DNA from: Pythium myriotylum | Taxonomy: Eukaryota > Oomycota > Peronosporomycetes > Pythiales > Pythiaceae | Length of the DNA stretch: 64,000 bases | Direction of reading: 5' to 3' | Assembly: GCA_023091665.1 (NCBI GenBank) | Contig: JALJCQ010000015.1 | Coordinates: 1,240,001-1,304,000, forward strand | Shown: positions 38,557 through 48,641 of the stretch, piece after piece | Layout of the letters: each line of letters begins with the position of its first letter | Numbering within the stretch: the stretch's first letter is position 1 | Made by a program: the position numbers and the translations under genes | The notes under the pieces: generated by a model | What the model saw: only the letters and a program-made list of their open reading frames with translations | The model's database searches: none | Told to the model about the DNA's origin: nothing

Positions 38557-39321
38557 TTAGACCCAGACGCTCGCGCACCCAAGATCTCTCGTCATCAGAT
38601 CACTTTCAGTGCCCTTTGAGGCGCGCGCGATTTCGCAGAGCTGTTCGTGGAAGCGTCTTGCGCTCGCGCTATCGCAGTCATTGAGACTAAGCTTCGCGAG
38701 CCGGGCGTGGACAGCTGCGAGATGCATTTCGTGGTCGTAACATTCTAGACGAGACGCAATAGCGTTTCTATGCGCTGATTCAAGTTCGATCGCCAGGCGA
38801 ATTACTGCAACCATTGCGGCGTCTTCGTGTCCGTCCGACTGGTCCTCTGGACGATCATGTTGGCTTTGAGAGCGCCCCGCGGTCATAAAAATCGAGACAA
38901 AACTGCGCATGGATGCTTGAAAACATTCCCATACGCGAGGGAGCAGCTGCCAGACCGACAGTAGCGCTGTCCTGATAAGCGTGGCGAGCGCGTCAAACCA
39001 GGACGGACTCTGGTCGTCGAGGCCCAACATCTTCACCTGTTCGTCCTCCTCTGCTATCTGTATTGGTATTGGAATGCTAGCCTTGCGCACCGACGTGGGA
39101 GGGGGCTTCACACCAATAGCACGACTCTCGCTTGCCACATCATCTGGCTCGCTTGATGCTCGAGCTTCGTTCGCACAGTTGGGTGGTGTTTGATCGCCCG
39201 TGTGGGCTTCGAAGAAAGCGTTGAAGAGTGTGATCAGCTCGAGCACGGAGGAACCGCGCTCGCCAGCGCTAGCTGCAGTAGCCGAGAGTCGTTCGAGACA
39301 AAGTTGGCGAGCTGTTGCCAT
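38557..39321 (-). CDS. Hypothetical protein
   Basis: 254 residues from ATG 39321. An acidic, Ser/Pro-rich N-terminal half is followed by a hydrophobic amphipathic segment at about 110-146 (A-L-A-T-L-I-R-T-A-L-L-S-V-W) that could be a single membrane helix. A helical C-terminus (E-L-E-S-A-H-R-N-A-I-A-S-R-L) ends in A-S-V-W-V. I recognise no family. It lies between SDR paralogues c and d. Confidence 0.55.
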   Translation of the reverse strand: MATARQLCLERLSATAASAGERGSSVLELITLFNAFFEAHTGDQTPPNCANEARASSEPDDVASESRAIGVKPPPTSVRKASIPIPIQIAEEDEQVKMLGLDDQSPSWFDALATLIRTALLSVWQLLPRVWECFQASMRSFVSIFMTAGRSQSQHDRPEDQSDGHEDAAMVAVIRLAIELESAHRNAIASRLECYDHEMHLAAVHARLAKLSLNDCDSASARRFHEQLCEIARASKGTESDLMTRDLGCASVWV

Positions 39322-39933
39322 GATATTGAAGCTGCAAGTAGCAGTTGGGGCGAGAAGAAATCAAGAAAAAGTGTAAATAAGAGAAAGGGCTCAAGGGGAG
39401 GAACTCTGACGTCGTAGAAGGACCTACACGGGAGCGTGTCGTCTTTTGAGCTTAGAGGCTCAGAGCATTTCACGTGAGCAGGTAGAATCCACCCTAGTGT
39501 CTTGCCGAAAGCCGCTGATAGCAGTCGCTCACACGTCGCCGACACGAGATGTGTCGGGAATGCAAAATCAGTGGATCCAGACCATCTGAATTCTTCACAC
39601 CACAGCATTTAGCTACTGTACACAAATCCTCTGGTTTCACTCGAAGAGAAGAACCCAAGACATCGCATATCGATTATTCGCCTCCACTTGACGTACGAGA
39701 AAGCGTCTCCCATCTCGTAGACTCTGGATGCCTGATTACAGAGGAATGCACAGTATTCGACGAGTAATCGAACTTCGACACCCATCAACGTGACGTCCCT
39801 GGCTAACAGCGCCCCAAAGTTTGTCCTTTCCATAGTGGTAACATTTTGAGTTCACTGACTAATGTGATGTCCAGTAGTATTGGTGCCCTTGGCACCCTCA
39901 ACAACGTCATTTCTCGAAATCTCCATCCATCCC
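39322..39933. other. Intergenic upstream of SDR paralogue d
   Basis: About 610 bp. TCATTTC at 39907-39913 is close to an initiator, about 27 bp before the ATG of paralogue d. Otherwise nothing is recognised. Confidence 0.4.
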
Positions 39934-41069
39934 ATGGTCTCGGCAGCCGTCACCACCGCGATCGCCGTGCTCGGCGGTCTCGCGGCGCTCTGTCTTCTCG
40001 TAAGTTTATCAGGGAAATATGTTTGATCCCAACGACTGACCCACGGTACTGCAGTCGTGGCTGTGGACTGCGGTGTCAGCTCCTGGCTTCCGTGTCGCCA
40101 ACAAGCACGTCTTCATCACGGGGGGCAGCAGTGGCCTCGGTCTGTCGCTCGCGAAGCAGTACGCTCGGGCCGGAGCCAAGGTCACGATCGTCGCTCGCGA
40201 TGCAGAAAAGCTCGCGGCGGCAAAGCGCGAGATCGAGGTCGGTTCTAGTGTAGCGGGCGCCTCGCATTCGCTTGGTACTCACGCTGGTATGCTAGTCTGC
40301 GGCTTCGAGTGACCAGCCGTTGCATGCTGTTTTTACAATTGCCTGCGACGTCAGTGACTATACTGCGGTCCAAAAGGCGGTCTTGGACGCCAACACGTTC
40401 CACAAGCGCGTGACCGACCACGTGATCTGCAATGCGGGTATTAGCGACCCAGGGCTCTTTATCGAGCAAGATGTCAAACTGTTCCGCGACATGATGAATA
40501 TCAACTACTTCGGCGCACTTCACGCGGTCAAGGCTGCGTTGCCGCAGATGGTGAAGGCCCCATTGCCGAGTGACGAGCCCAAACGCCGCTTCGTTTTCGT
40601 GAGCTCGGCTGCGGGGCTGACAACTTTCATAGGTTACACGCAGTATTCGAGCTCCAAGTACGCCATGCGCGGTCTAAGTGACGCATTGCGCAACGAGCTC
40701 AAGCTCTATGATATTGAGACGACTGTTTTCTATCCGGGCAATATCGACACCCCCATGTTTGAGGCCGAGCAGAAGGGCAAGCCGGCCGAGACGATGGAGA
40801 TTGATGGAGTCACCAACGCTGCCCCGCCAGATGAAGCAGCCAAGGTGCTTATCAGTGGCATCGCAAACGGCCACTATGCTGTAACAAACGAGGCCATCCT
40901 CCAAGTGTTGCGGTCGTTGTCGAACGGAGTCGCTCCCCGCATCAACACGCCGTTAGAGCTGATTCTGCTTCCTATCTTCGTGGTCATTCAGACTGGCTAC
41001 CTTCACTGGATGGATTATCTAGTGAAGAAGGCGGGGCGCCAGCGTAAGTACGAAAGGGATGCCATGTAG
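39934..41069 (+). CDS. KDSR-like SDR, paralogue d
   Basis: Exons 39934-39999, 40055-40237 and 40296-41069, phase 0, give 340 residues. An N-terminal anchor (residues 5-22) is followed by T44-G-G-S-S-G-L-G51, C-N-A-G at about 128-131, the catalytic Ser pair at about 186-187 and Y200-x3-K204. A C-terminal hydrophobic segment precedes K-K-A-G-R-Q-R-K. All catalytic residues are intact. Introns are 55 nt (GTAAGT donor) and 58 nt (GTCGGT donor), at the same positions as in paralogues a and c. Confidence 0.82.
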
Positions 41070-42122
41070 TGAGAGTTGTACGCATGCATCAATTACCAAG
41101 ATGAGACAAAGGATGATAGTGAACTTTGGTGATTTTTCTGTTGTTGTAGTTCCAGTTTCAAGCTCATTCAATCTTCTAAGATGAGATGGGTTCCCGAGAT
41201 ACTATGCAACAACTTGATTACCCATTCCCACACTCTATAGCGCCTAATTTTCCCTACACAACTGATCCGAATCATCCACTTCAAAGTATATTAGAACGCA
41301 GAAAGCGTCTTATCCCTTCCACAAGATGCAGTTCGTGGCATGGTACCAGCCAGGGAATTGCGATACCTTCAAATTGCAAACGACAGCAATATGATAATCT
41401 TATCTTTTGCTCCTGACTAGATTCATTCTCGATTCATCACGGACCCAAACTTGAGAAGCGTTGAATAAACTCTCCCTAACCTTGCACTTGGTCTTGAAAG
41501 AGGCTTCTCTGGTACCCGGTGTGGGTACTGGCCACACCGTGCATGGCGTCGTGCCCACGCACGTTTTCAACTTTTGAGTCCAGTATAGAACACGTACGCG
41601 GTAACCAAACGGACTTCTGGGACTCAACGGCAAGCCAAACCTGTTGTAGCTCGTAATACAAAGACAACAGTCGTGAGAGTTATCGCAACATTGTCACCAT
41701 GTCAAAGGCATCAGCGCCCGCCACTGCAGACGCGGACTTTTGATAGAACTTATTCTGTCACTTGTCGTGAGACAGTGAACATTTCCTCTTTTGAAGATCT
41801 ACGATGTGTTGGACCGGAACCCACTCAAGTGCTGTACTGAGTTATATATGTGGCGTTGGGTCTTGTGTCTACAAGACTAATGGGAAACACTAACATGCGG
41901 TCACGAACGAAACCAGCTGGCACAAAGCCTCGAGCGAGCTCACCGCTGGAACGGCCTGGGTTCGATCTTCGACTGTTATTCATCACATTATGCCGGTTCT
42001 TTCGCGATGGATTCAAGTATCATAAACGCAAAATGAGCGAGTGCAATCCGCATTAAGTGATTCTAGGATAGACCTCAATATACAACGTCAGGATACGCAT
42101 ACAGTTGGAAATAGAGGTGTGA
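41070..42122. other. Intergenic
   Basis: About 1.05 kb; short ORFs on the minus strand at 41400-41670 lack any domain. Nothing recognisable. Confidence 0.4.
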
Positions 42123-43130
42123 TCAGATCGGATTTATTCCTGCAGCGGCGCGCAGTTCTTCGTAGATCATCAGTGAGATGATCGTGTGTGGGCCGAGTCG
42201 CATCCAGTTCGGCAGCCACCCTTTAAAAAAGCCTCGTACACCGTCAGTCTTGAGCACGTGCATGAAAGTGCGGCGGAGTAACTGCGATGAGTTGTGGAAC
42301 TGGTTGGGGTCGGCTGCTGTGCGCGAGCACTCGTTCATGATCTTAGTCTTCAGGACGTCGATCGGAGAGGACGTTGTTGCTGCCATGAGTCCCGCGAACA
42401 TACTCGAGATCATGTGAACCTTGAATCCCTCCTCCATCTCCAAGGACGGAGAGTTGAGCAGCGTGGCCTTCATATGATCATAGCTCGGTAGCTGGGTCGC
42501 GGTGAGAACAATTGCACGGAACGTCGTCGCCCCGACGCCACGATAGAAGCCCCTGAGGATGCCGTCGAGGCGGTAGATATCGCGACAGGCCACCACGAAG
42601 CTGTTTTTGTATCGTGCGCCGGTGCGATCGCCTTGCATACGGACTTTCACGAGATCCATCGGATTGACCAGCGCCGAGCCAATAGCGCCGGAGGTGGCTC
42701 CGGCCAGCAACTTGATGTACAACGGCGTAATGGCCGCTTGAGCGGCCGACGGGAACACCTGCTCTTCATAAAAGTCCTTGATCGTGTCGTACAAGCCGAA
42801 GCGCAGTCCGCTGTAGGATCCGTCGCGGATCAGTGTCGCCTGCCAGCCCTTCGTGAGCCCCACCAAGCCTTCTTCCTTGACGATCGTGCGAAGGCCGTGC
42901 GAGAAGCCGAGGTACCTTGTCTCGCCCAATGGCGCGGACGCCGACCCCGCGAGCGACTGGAGCTGAAGACGGACCTTGACGACGTCGATGGGGTTCGTGA
43001 TCATCGCCGACGTCATGTTGGCGAGGCCGCCGAGCGCGATCTTGGTGAGCACGTCGCCGTGGAGCGAGGCATGGCGCGCCGGCGGCGTCGCGAGCACGAG
43101 CGGCGCGTCCTCGCGCTTGGACTGCAGCAT
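42123..43130 (-). CDS. Mitochondrial carrier family protein (SLC25, UCP/dicarboxylate-like)
   Basis: 335 residues with the three-fold carrier repeat. The signature P-x-D-x-x-K appears as N-P-I-D-V-V-K (about 46-52), N-P-M-D-L-V-K (about 155) and S-P-I-D-V-L-K (about 251), each starting a pair of membrane helices. The overall pattern is closest to the uncoupling-protein/oxoglutarate/dicarboxylate branch. It acts in the inner mitochondrial membrane; the substrate is not determinable from motifs. A 25-residue N-terminal extension precedes the first helix. The gene is divergent from the IQ-motif gene. Confidence 0.88.
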   Translation of the reverse strand: MLQSKREDAPLVLATPPARHASLHGDVLTKIALGGLANMTSAMITNPIDVVKVRLQLQSLAGSASAPLGETRYLGFSHGLRTIVKEEGLVGLTKGWQATLIRDGSYSGLRFGLYDTIKDFYEEQVFPSAAQAAITPLYIKLLAGATSGAIGSALVNPMDLVKVRMQGDRTGARYKNSFVVACRDIYRLDGILRGFYRGVGATTFRAIVLTATQLPSYDHMKATLLNSPSLEMEEGFKVHMISSMFAGLMAATTSSPIDVLKTKIMNECSRTAADPNQFHNSSQLLRRTFMHVLKTDGVRGFFKGWLPNWMRLGPHTIISLMIYEELRAAAGINPI

Positions 43131-43523
43131 GCTCGGACTGGTCTGCGGGGGCCGCGGGGGATTCGCGACTGGCCGACGTCATTCGCCCTGTCGGCAGCGA
43201 GGCAGGAACGTCGCTGCTCAGGAGCTCCAGGCCAAGTTGCAGTTGGGCGTTGGCGCAACCTTCGCACGACCTTGCGTTCACCTCCGTGGGCTCGGTTGAG
43301 ATGGGTCCACTTCGAAGCGGATCGATGATGATGGCTGCTTCGAGGCGCGCGAGAAACACGCGGGTGGCTGGCGTACGCGGTCGTCAGTCAAGCGAAGAGG
43401 CCAGAATGGAATGGGTGGCGCCAGCTCCATGGATGGAGAGCAGCGTCAGTGAAGGGGATGTATTAATAGGTCGTGGGAACTAGCAGGGAGGGACTCGCGA
43501 GTGGAGACCGAGACGCACGGAGA
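43131..43523. other. Divergent promoter region
   Basis: About 390 bp shared by the carrier (leftward) and IQ-motif gene (rightward); no clear core promoter element is seen. Confidence 0.4.
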
Positions 43524-44948
43524 ATGGTCGATCCCGAGAACACATCCAGCGATGGCGACAGCGACGATGCAAGAGAAGGTTTCCTGGAGGACGATGGCTC
43601 AGTGGAGATGCTCATGAGCTACGCTGCGTGCACGATCCAGCGGCAGTGGCAGCACTATCGTCGTCGAAAGAAGGCCGAGGTCCGAGATCTGTGTTGCTCG
43701 TGTTACACTCCAATCCACAGGAGCTGCGAGCGTGGGTTGGATCGACCGGATCCAGTTGCTCTTTTTTGTGACTCGTGCAAGAGCAAACTGCGGCATGGAA
43801 CTCCTGGGAAATCTTCGCCTGCAAGCTCAGTTTTGCCGTCCCCTCTGCCAAGGCTGAGTCTGCTTGTTCAGACGGAAGCGAAGTACCAGGAGCAACTGCG
43901 GCTACTTTGTCAACAGCAAGAACTTCTTCGACGGCAACACGAAGAGATTGCAGCACACAAGACGCTTGAAGCTGAGTCAGCTGCTCTGGAGAGAAGACTG
44001 GCCCGCCAACGACGAAAGCAATTCCAGCAGCTTATGGCAAAGAAGAAAGAGGAAGAATCCCGTAGATTTCAAGAGATCGAAAGTGTCAAGATTGACGAGG
44101 CGAGCGATTCGAAAGACGAACAAACGAGATCCCGAGGAAAGCGAAAGCCACGCACGGCGCCCGGTGGACAGAAACATCTAGGTGCGCTTCTTGACCCAGC
44201 GCGGATGCGACAGTATCGTATTCCCGCGCCAAAAGCGCGGGTTACTGAAGACACTGCTTCTAAAGCTGCTGCAATCGCCGAAAAAGCTGCGATAGAATAC
44301 CGCCGCAAACAGAAACTCGAGATGAGGGTGCAATGTTATGCCCAAGATCTGACACCACTTGTGAACGGGTGTAAGCCTAAGAAGCTGCCTGCACCGGTTC
44401 AGTTGCCTACGTTCCCCGTCTCCAAGAAGAAACTGTCCGTGGTCAAGCCAAAGATATCGAACATGCCGAGGAAGATTATCCAACTGGAGCCAATTCATCC
44501 TTCAAATCCAAAGCAAATAAACAATCAATCCGAATCGTCTGCTGAGATGCACGGGGAAGATCGCAAGCGCTTCGTATTCGAACCCAGCATGTCAACGAAA
44601 CAAACATCATCACTCCCCCTAACAGCTGAGATCAAGCCGGCTTCATGGATGTACGATCTTATCACTAGCGATCCCGTGCTGCGATCGCATTCGGCGATAA
44701 GTCTCAGCTCGACACCGACAAAGATCCACATCAACTCGAAGACACAACTCACGACTCTCCACGAAGTCGAGGGCGATGTTGACGACATGAGCAGTCGTTC
44801 TGACTTTAACCACAGCCAACGTACGCCGCTGCCACCCAGTAATATCTCTCATCCGTTGGCCACTACAGCCGAGAACTACACAAGCGAGCGGCTGGCGAGC
44901 CTCTTGCAGAAGTACAACGTGTCGATCACCAAGACAGCAGTGTCCTGA
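43524..44948 (+). CDS. IQ-motif, coiled-coil protein of unknown function
   Basis: 474 residues from ATG 43524; the frame opens earlier only with a GTG. An acidic N-terminus precedes one IQ motif at about 36-50 (A-C-T-I-Q-R-Q-W-Q-H-Y-R-R-R-K), a likely calmodulin or centrin-binding site. A Cys cluster follows (C57, C58, C60, C68 and C82, C85), which may bind metal. Next comes a Gln/Glu/Arg-rich coiled coil at about 115-200 and a basic, Pro-containing C-terminal half. This is typical of cytoskeletal or ciliary scaffold proteins, but I recognise no specific family. Confidence 0.7.
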   Translation: MVDPENTSSDGDSDDAREGFLEDDGSVEMLMSYAACTIQRQWQHYRRRKKAEVRDLCCSCYTPIHRSCERGLDRPDPVALFCDSCKSKLRHGTPGKSSPASSVLPSPLPRLSLLVQTEAKYQEQLRLLCQQQELLRRQHEEIAAHKTLEAESAALERRLARQRRKQFQQLMAKKKEEESRRFQEIESVKIDEASDSKDEQTRSRGKRKPRTAPGGQKHLGALLDPARMRQYRIPAPKARVTEDTASKAAAIAEKAAIEYRRKQKLEMRVQCYAQDLTPLVNGCKPKKLPAPVQLPTFPVSKKKLSVVKPKISNMPRKIIQLEPIHPSNPKQINNQSESSAEMHGEDRKRFVFEPSMSTKQTSSLPLTAEIKPASWMYDLITSDPVLRSHSAISLSSTPTKIHINSKTQLTTLHEVEGDVDDMSSRSDFNHSQRTPLPPSNISHPLATTAENYTSERLASLLQKYNVSITKTAVS

Positions 44949-45230
44949 TGATTACGGCGGGTTCGTCAGCTCTAATCTTTAGTGGCACCAAGTCGCCAAA
45001 GCATTCATGTCGGAGCAGAAAGTGTTGAAGTTGCAGAAGATTCTCTGACGGGTCTTCCACTGCTAACGTTGAAGTGTTTGCATACTCAAACTAAGTCATT
45101 TTTGCAATGTTGGCTTGGATCTTCTCACGAGCTCGAATTTCAGAAGGGAGGATGGGCATGTACCCAACATTGGTGGGGGTTCTGTTCTGTGCTCCTTCCC
45201 ACCGACACAAGCGAACGCGACCCACACGAC
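44949..45230. other. Intergenic
   Basis: About 280 bp. The reading frame of the ankyrin gene is open through here, but the first ATG is at 45231. Nothing recognised. Confidence 0.4.
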
Positions 45231-48200
45231 ATGGGGCTCTTCGGCAACGTGACCGACAAGCTCTTCAAGGCCGCAGCTGCCGGCGATGCCGAGGCTGTCG
45301 CACGCTACGCCGGCCGCGGCGGCGACGTCAACGCACGCAACGCCTACGGTCGCACGCCCCTCACACTCGCTGTCTCCAACGGCAAACCCGAGAACGAACG
45401 CGCCGTTCTCGCGGTCGTTGCAGCGCTCTTGGCTCGGAAAGCCGACGTGAATCTCGCCGACACGAGCGGCAACACCGCGCTCATCCTCGCAAGCTGGAAG
45501 GGACTCGCTAAGGTCGTGGACGCGCTGCTGGGCGCAAGAGTCAAGGTAGACTGCACTAACAAAGAAGGAAACTCGGCGCTCATCTGGGCCAGCATCCAGG
45601 GCCACACCAAGATCGTCGCCAAGCTCCTTGCAGCCAACGCAGACGTCGACCTCGTCGGCCCAGGTGGCAAGACAGCGCTTCACTTTGCTGGATCCAAGGG
45701 ACACGCATCGGTCGTCCGAGCACTTCTGGAGGCGGGCGCAGATCCCGACGCCGTGAATGACGCCGGTCGAACGACATTCGACCAAGCCGAGCGCGTCAAT
45801 CAGCCCCTCGTTGCGCGCTTACTTCGTGACTCGTCGTTTCGAGATTCGTCGTTGAGTTCGTCGTCTTCGCGCCGTAGCTCGGTGTTGAGCGCTTCATCGC
45901 TGAGTGATACGTACCTGCACGACCCTACTCTCCCCTCTGCACCGCCAGCAGAGATGGAAAGCCCTCCTGTTTCTGCGTCCATGAATTTCGATCTCGAACT
46001 AGTCGCGGCTGCGCAAGATGGAGACATCAATCGTGTAAAGTTCAGCCTTCAACAGGGTGCCGATGTCAACACGACAGATGCAAATGGGGCAACACCGCTG
46101 CTTCTCGCGGCAGAACGAGGCCACTCGGCGGTCGTTGATTTCTTGTTGCTGGCTAAAGCTGCGGTTGACTGCACCAATGGAGTCGGGGACTCTGCTTTGA
46201 CCAGTGCAGCGGCCAGCGGACACGCTGCGGTTGTACTCAAGCTGCTTGGTGCAGGTGCAAGCATTCACGTGGTGAATAGCTTTGGTGAAACTGCTCTGTC
46301 GTTGGCCTTGCAGAATGGCCACGTAGATGTGCTTCGTGAACTCGTGGATTGTGTCGAGAGTATCGCCAGTGAATTGGACGCGAACGGGCGCACACTGATA
46401 CACCGGGCCACCGCAAGCCCACAAAGTCGGGATGTCGTTGAATTCGTCGCTAGCTTGAATGACATTGATGTCAATGCGACTGATGATAACGGCGAAACCG
46501 CACTCCAAATTGCCGTTGCCCGGGATAACGATATCGCAATCTCTGCACTGCTGCGCCGGGGCGCGATTGTGGATAATGCCGTGATACTCGCAGCAGTATC
46601 ACTATCAGCACGGGCGACGTTGCTCCACCACAACTATGAGCTTTTCAACGAGCGGTGCGTAGCCCTGCTAAATCAGCCTGAATCTCCGACTGTCGAAGAG
46701 ATCAGGCCTCTCATACCGTTGGTTACTTCTGTTTACGACATGCGCTGGTTGATGACTCTGTTCGCACTCGTTGAATCTTTCTCCAGTCGCGCAGAACTGC
46801 TACGTGCTGCCTTCGATCACATCATCACGCTGAAGTTGGTGTTTGATACGGCCGCGTGTGCGTTCTTCAAGATGATGATCGAGAGCTGTCGCGAGTCCCA
46901 GTGGATGCCAAAGCTCGAATTGATCCACTACGACCGCCAAGCCGAAAACGTCAACACAGAGAGTGCCGAGTGGGTGACTGAACTAAAGCGGAGGGTCAGC
47001 GAAAATACCTGGCGATTGGATGCGCACGAAAAGTGTCTAAAGCAGGTTGTCGATGGGGTGCGCGAGGTCCACGCCATGGTGATGGAGAACCGCAACACTG
47101 TGCAAGCCGCGATGGCGCAGATCGCCGCGGTGCAACAGCAAGTCAATGCTGGGAAACGCCTTCATGCGCAATTGGCCAAGCACACGAGCGAGGTTGTGCA
47201 ACAACTTCATTACCGACTTGAGCAGTGTGAGAACAATGTGGTTCACGTCGCGTCCAGTCTCCAGTCGTTCTGTGTTTCTCTGGAGAATCGTCAACACCAA
47301 GAAAAACGCAACAAGAAGATCAAGATGATGTGCAGCGTTGTCGCGTCGGTTGCGGGCTTTGTACTAGCTCCGGTCGTGAAGGAGATTGCCGACGCTGTCG
47401 TGGATCTCACGAATCCTATCGAAATCGTCCAATACGTGTATGGCGAGATGGACATTGCTCAATTCTTGGCGAATGCTTCAGAGAAGAAGTTGAACGAGAA
47501 GATCCGAAATCAGTTAGAAGCTTTTGCCATCTCTACTGAGGAATTCGAAATACTCCTCCGCGAAGAGATCGCGCTTCAACACCCGCGATTTCTAGATGAA
47601 TGTGAAGAGCGTAAACTTGTAGTTGATCTAGATGGCGGGCGTGGAGATACAGCCATCGAATTGGCTCCAGTCCTCGAGAAGGAACAGTCCACTGTGCTAG
47701 ATATCATCGCCGAGCTGCGGATCGCATTGAGCGTTGTTAACCCGGCAGCATTGCAACGTGTGGACAGCTTGTCCGCGGATGATTGGCGGACGTTTGACGA
47801 CACTGTTGAGCCGCAAGGCCTCGAGGACGAGGCATCCAGAGAATCTTCACCAGACAATGAGGATCTTAACGTTGTGGCAGGAACTCAGCGCGATGTTGTG
47901 ATGTTTGTGGAAGATGCTGAGGCCTTCCCGTTCCATGAGGCTGTGCATAACTGTGATGGAGACCTCGACAAGTTCCTCACGAGCATCGAGAAGTTGCAGC
48001 CCACCGTGAACGACGCGGCCTCCCCAATGCAGATGCGGCTTTGCTCCGTGGCCACGTATCGTGAAGCTCTTTGTGCCGCGCAGTACGCCTACTGCCTTGG
48101 TCATCGCGACGTCGGCGACTTTCTAGCATCTCGAATGGAGACACCTCCTGCTAGCTTCACCACTGGAGCGATGTCGGTCACGCTCGTCGAAGACGCCGAC

Positions 48201-48500
48201 CACGTGCCATACTTCGAGATCATCGACGAAAGTCAGGGCGATATCACACGGTTGGAGCATTATCTGGACCTTATCGACATGAGCGAGTGCCCCCTTGACA
48301 CCACCGTTACAGTTGATGCAGTGCGCGTGCGCAGTAGCACATCCTTGTCATGGAGCGCTGCAGAGTACGCCAGCCATCTCGGATACGTGGACGTAGTCAA
48401 GCACCTGCTCAAAACGCTCGGCAAGCAAGTCCCGATCAAAGAGCGTCTTCGGCTCGTTAATCACGCACTGCAGCAGCAACAAGCTGCGCACGGAGCCTGA
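45231..48500 (+). CDS. Large ankyrin-repeat protein with duplicated C-terminal module
   Basis: 1089 residues from ATG 45231. Two ankyrin blocks (about 10-200 and 255-450) with canonical G-x-T-A-L-x-x-A units are separated by a Ser-rich linker (about 200-225). Next comes a helical region with coiled coil (about 590-690), then a hydrophobic segment near 700 (V-V-A-S-V-A-G-F-V-L-A-P-V-V) that may be a membrane or buried helix. The C-terminus contains two related modules of about 90 residues (near 884-965 and 980-1080). Each starts V-E-D-A-[ED] followed by P-[FY]-[FH]-E and ends in an A-x-Y-A-x-x-L-G-x-x-D-V ankyrin-like helix pair. Partners and role are unknown. Confidence 0.82.
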   Translation: MGLFGNVTDKLFKAAAAGDAEAVARYAGRGGDVNARNAYGRTPLTLAVSNGKPENERAVLAVVAALLARKADVNLADTSGNTALILASWKGLAKVVDALLGARVKVDCTNKEGNSALIWASIQGHTKIVAKLLAANADVDLVGPGGKTALHFAGSKGHASVVRALLEAGADPDAVNDAGRTTFDQAERVNQPLVARLLRDSSFRDSSLSSSSSRRSSVLSASSLSDTYLHDPTLPSAPPAEMESPPVSASMNFDLELVAAAQDGDINRVKFSLQQGADVNTTDANGATPLLLAAERGHSAVVDFLLLAKAAVDCTNGVGDSALTSAAASGHAAVVLKLLGAGASIHVVNSFGETALSLALQNGHVDVLRELVDCVESIASELDANGRTLIHRATASPQSRDVVEFVASLNDIDVNATDDNGETALQIAVARDNDIAISALLRRGAIVDNAVILAAVSLSARATLLHHNYELFNERCVALLNQPESPTVEEIRPLIPLVTSVYDMRWLMTLFALVESFSSRAELLRAAFDHIITLKLVFDTAACAFFKMMIESCRESQWMPKLELIHYDRQAENVNTESAEWVTELKRRVSENTWRLDAHEKCLKQVVDGVREVHAMVMENRNTVQAAMAQIAAVQQQVNAGKRLHAQLAKHTSEVVQQLHYRLEQCENNVVHVASSLQSFCVSLENRQHQEKRNKKIKMMCSVVASVAGFVLAPVVKEIADAVVDLTNPIEIVQYVYGEMDIAQFLANASEKKLNEKIRNQLEAFAISTEEFEILLREEIALQHPRFLDECEERKLVVDLDGGRGDTAIELAPVLEKEQSTVLDIIAELRIALSVVNPAALQRVDSLSADDWRTFDDTVEPQGLEDEASRESSPDNEDLNVVAGTQRDVVMFVEDAEAFPFHEAVHNCDGDLDKFLTSIEKLQPTVNDAASPMQMRLCSVATYREALCAAQYAYCLGHRDVGDFLASRMETPPASFTTGAMSVTLVEDADHVPYFEIIDESQGDITRLEHYLDLIDMSECPLDTTVTVDAVRVRSSTSLSWSAAEYASHLGYVDVVKHLLKTLGKQVPIKERLRLVNHALQQQQAAHGA

Positions 48501-48641
48501 GCGGATAGGAATTTGTAGAGTTGGTAGTGTGTGTGGAGATTGATATCATATACTAACACGACATATCCACGTACTGGATCATTTCGACACGACCTAAAGC
48601 TTGCTTCGGCTGTCCGCGTCGGCAGCGAGGTCCTCTGCGAT

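Noticed and set aside
41400..41667. Possible Tc1-type transposase fragment (V-R-D-E-S-R-M-N-L on the minus strand)
   Set aside because: The motif order is wrong relative to real Tc1 enzymes and no terminal repeats are present.
44982..45230. 83-codon N-terminal extension of the large ankyrin protein
   Set aside because: Starts at GTG and has no ankyrin or signal character; the ATG at 45231 begins the repeat domain region.
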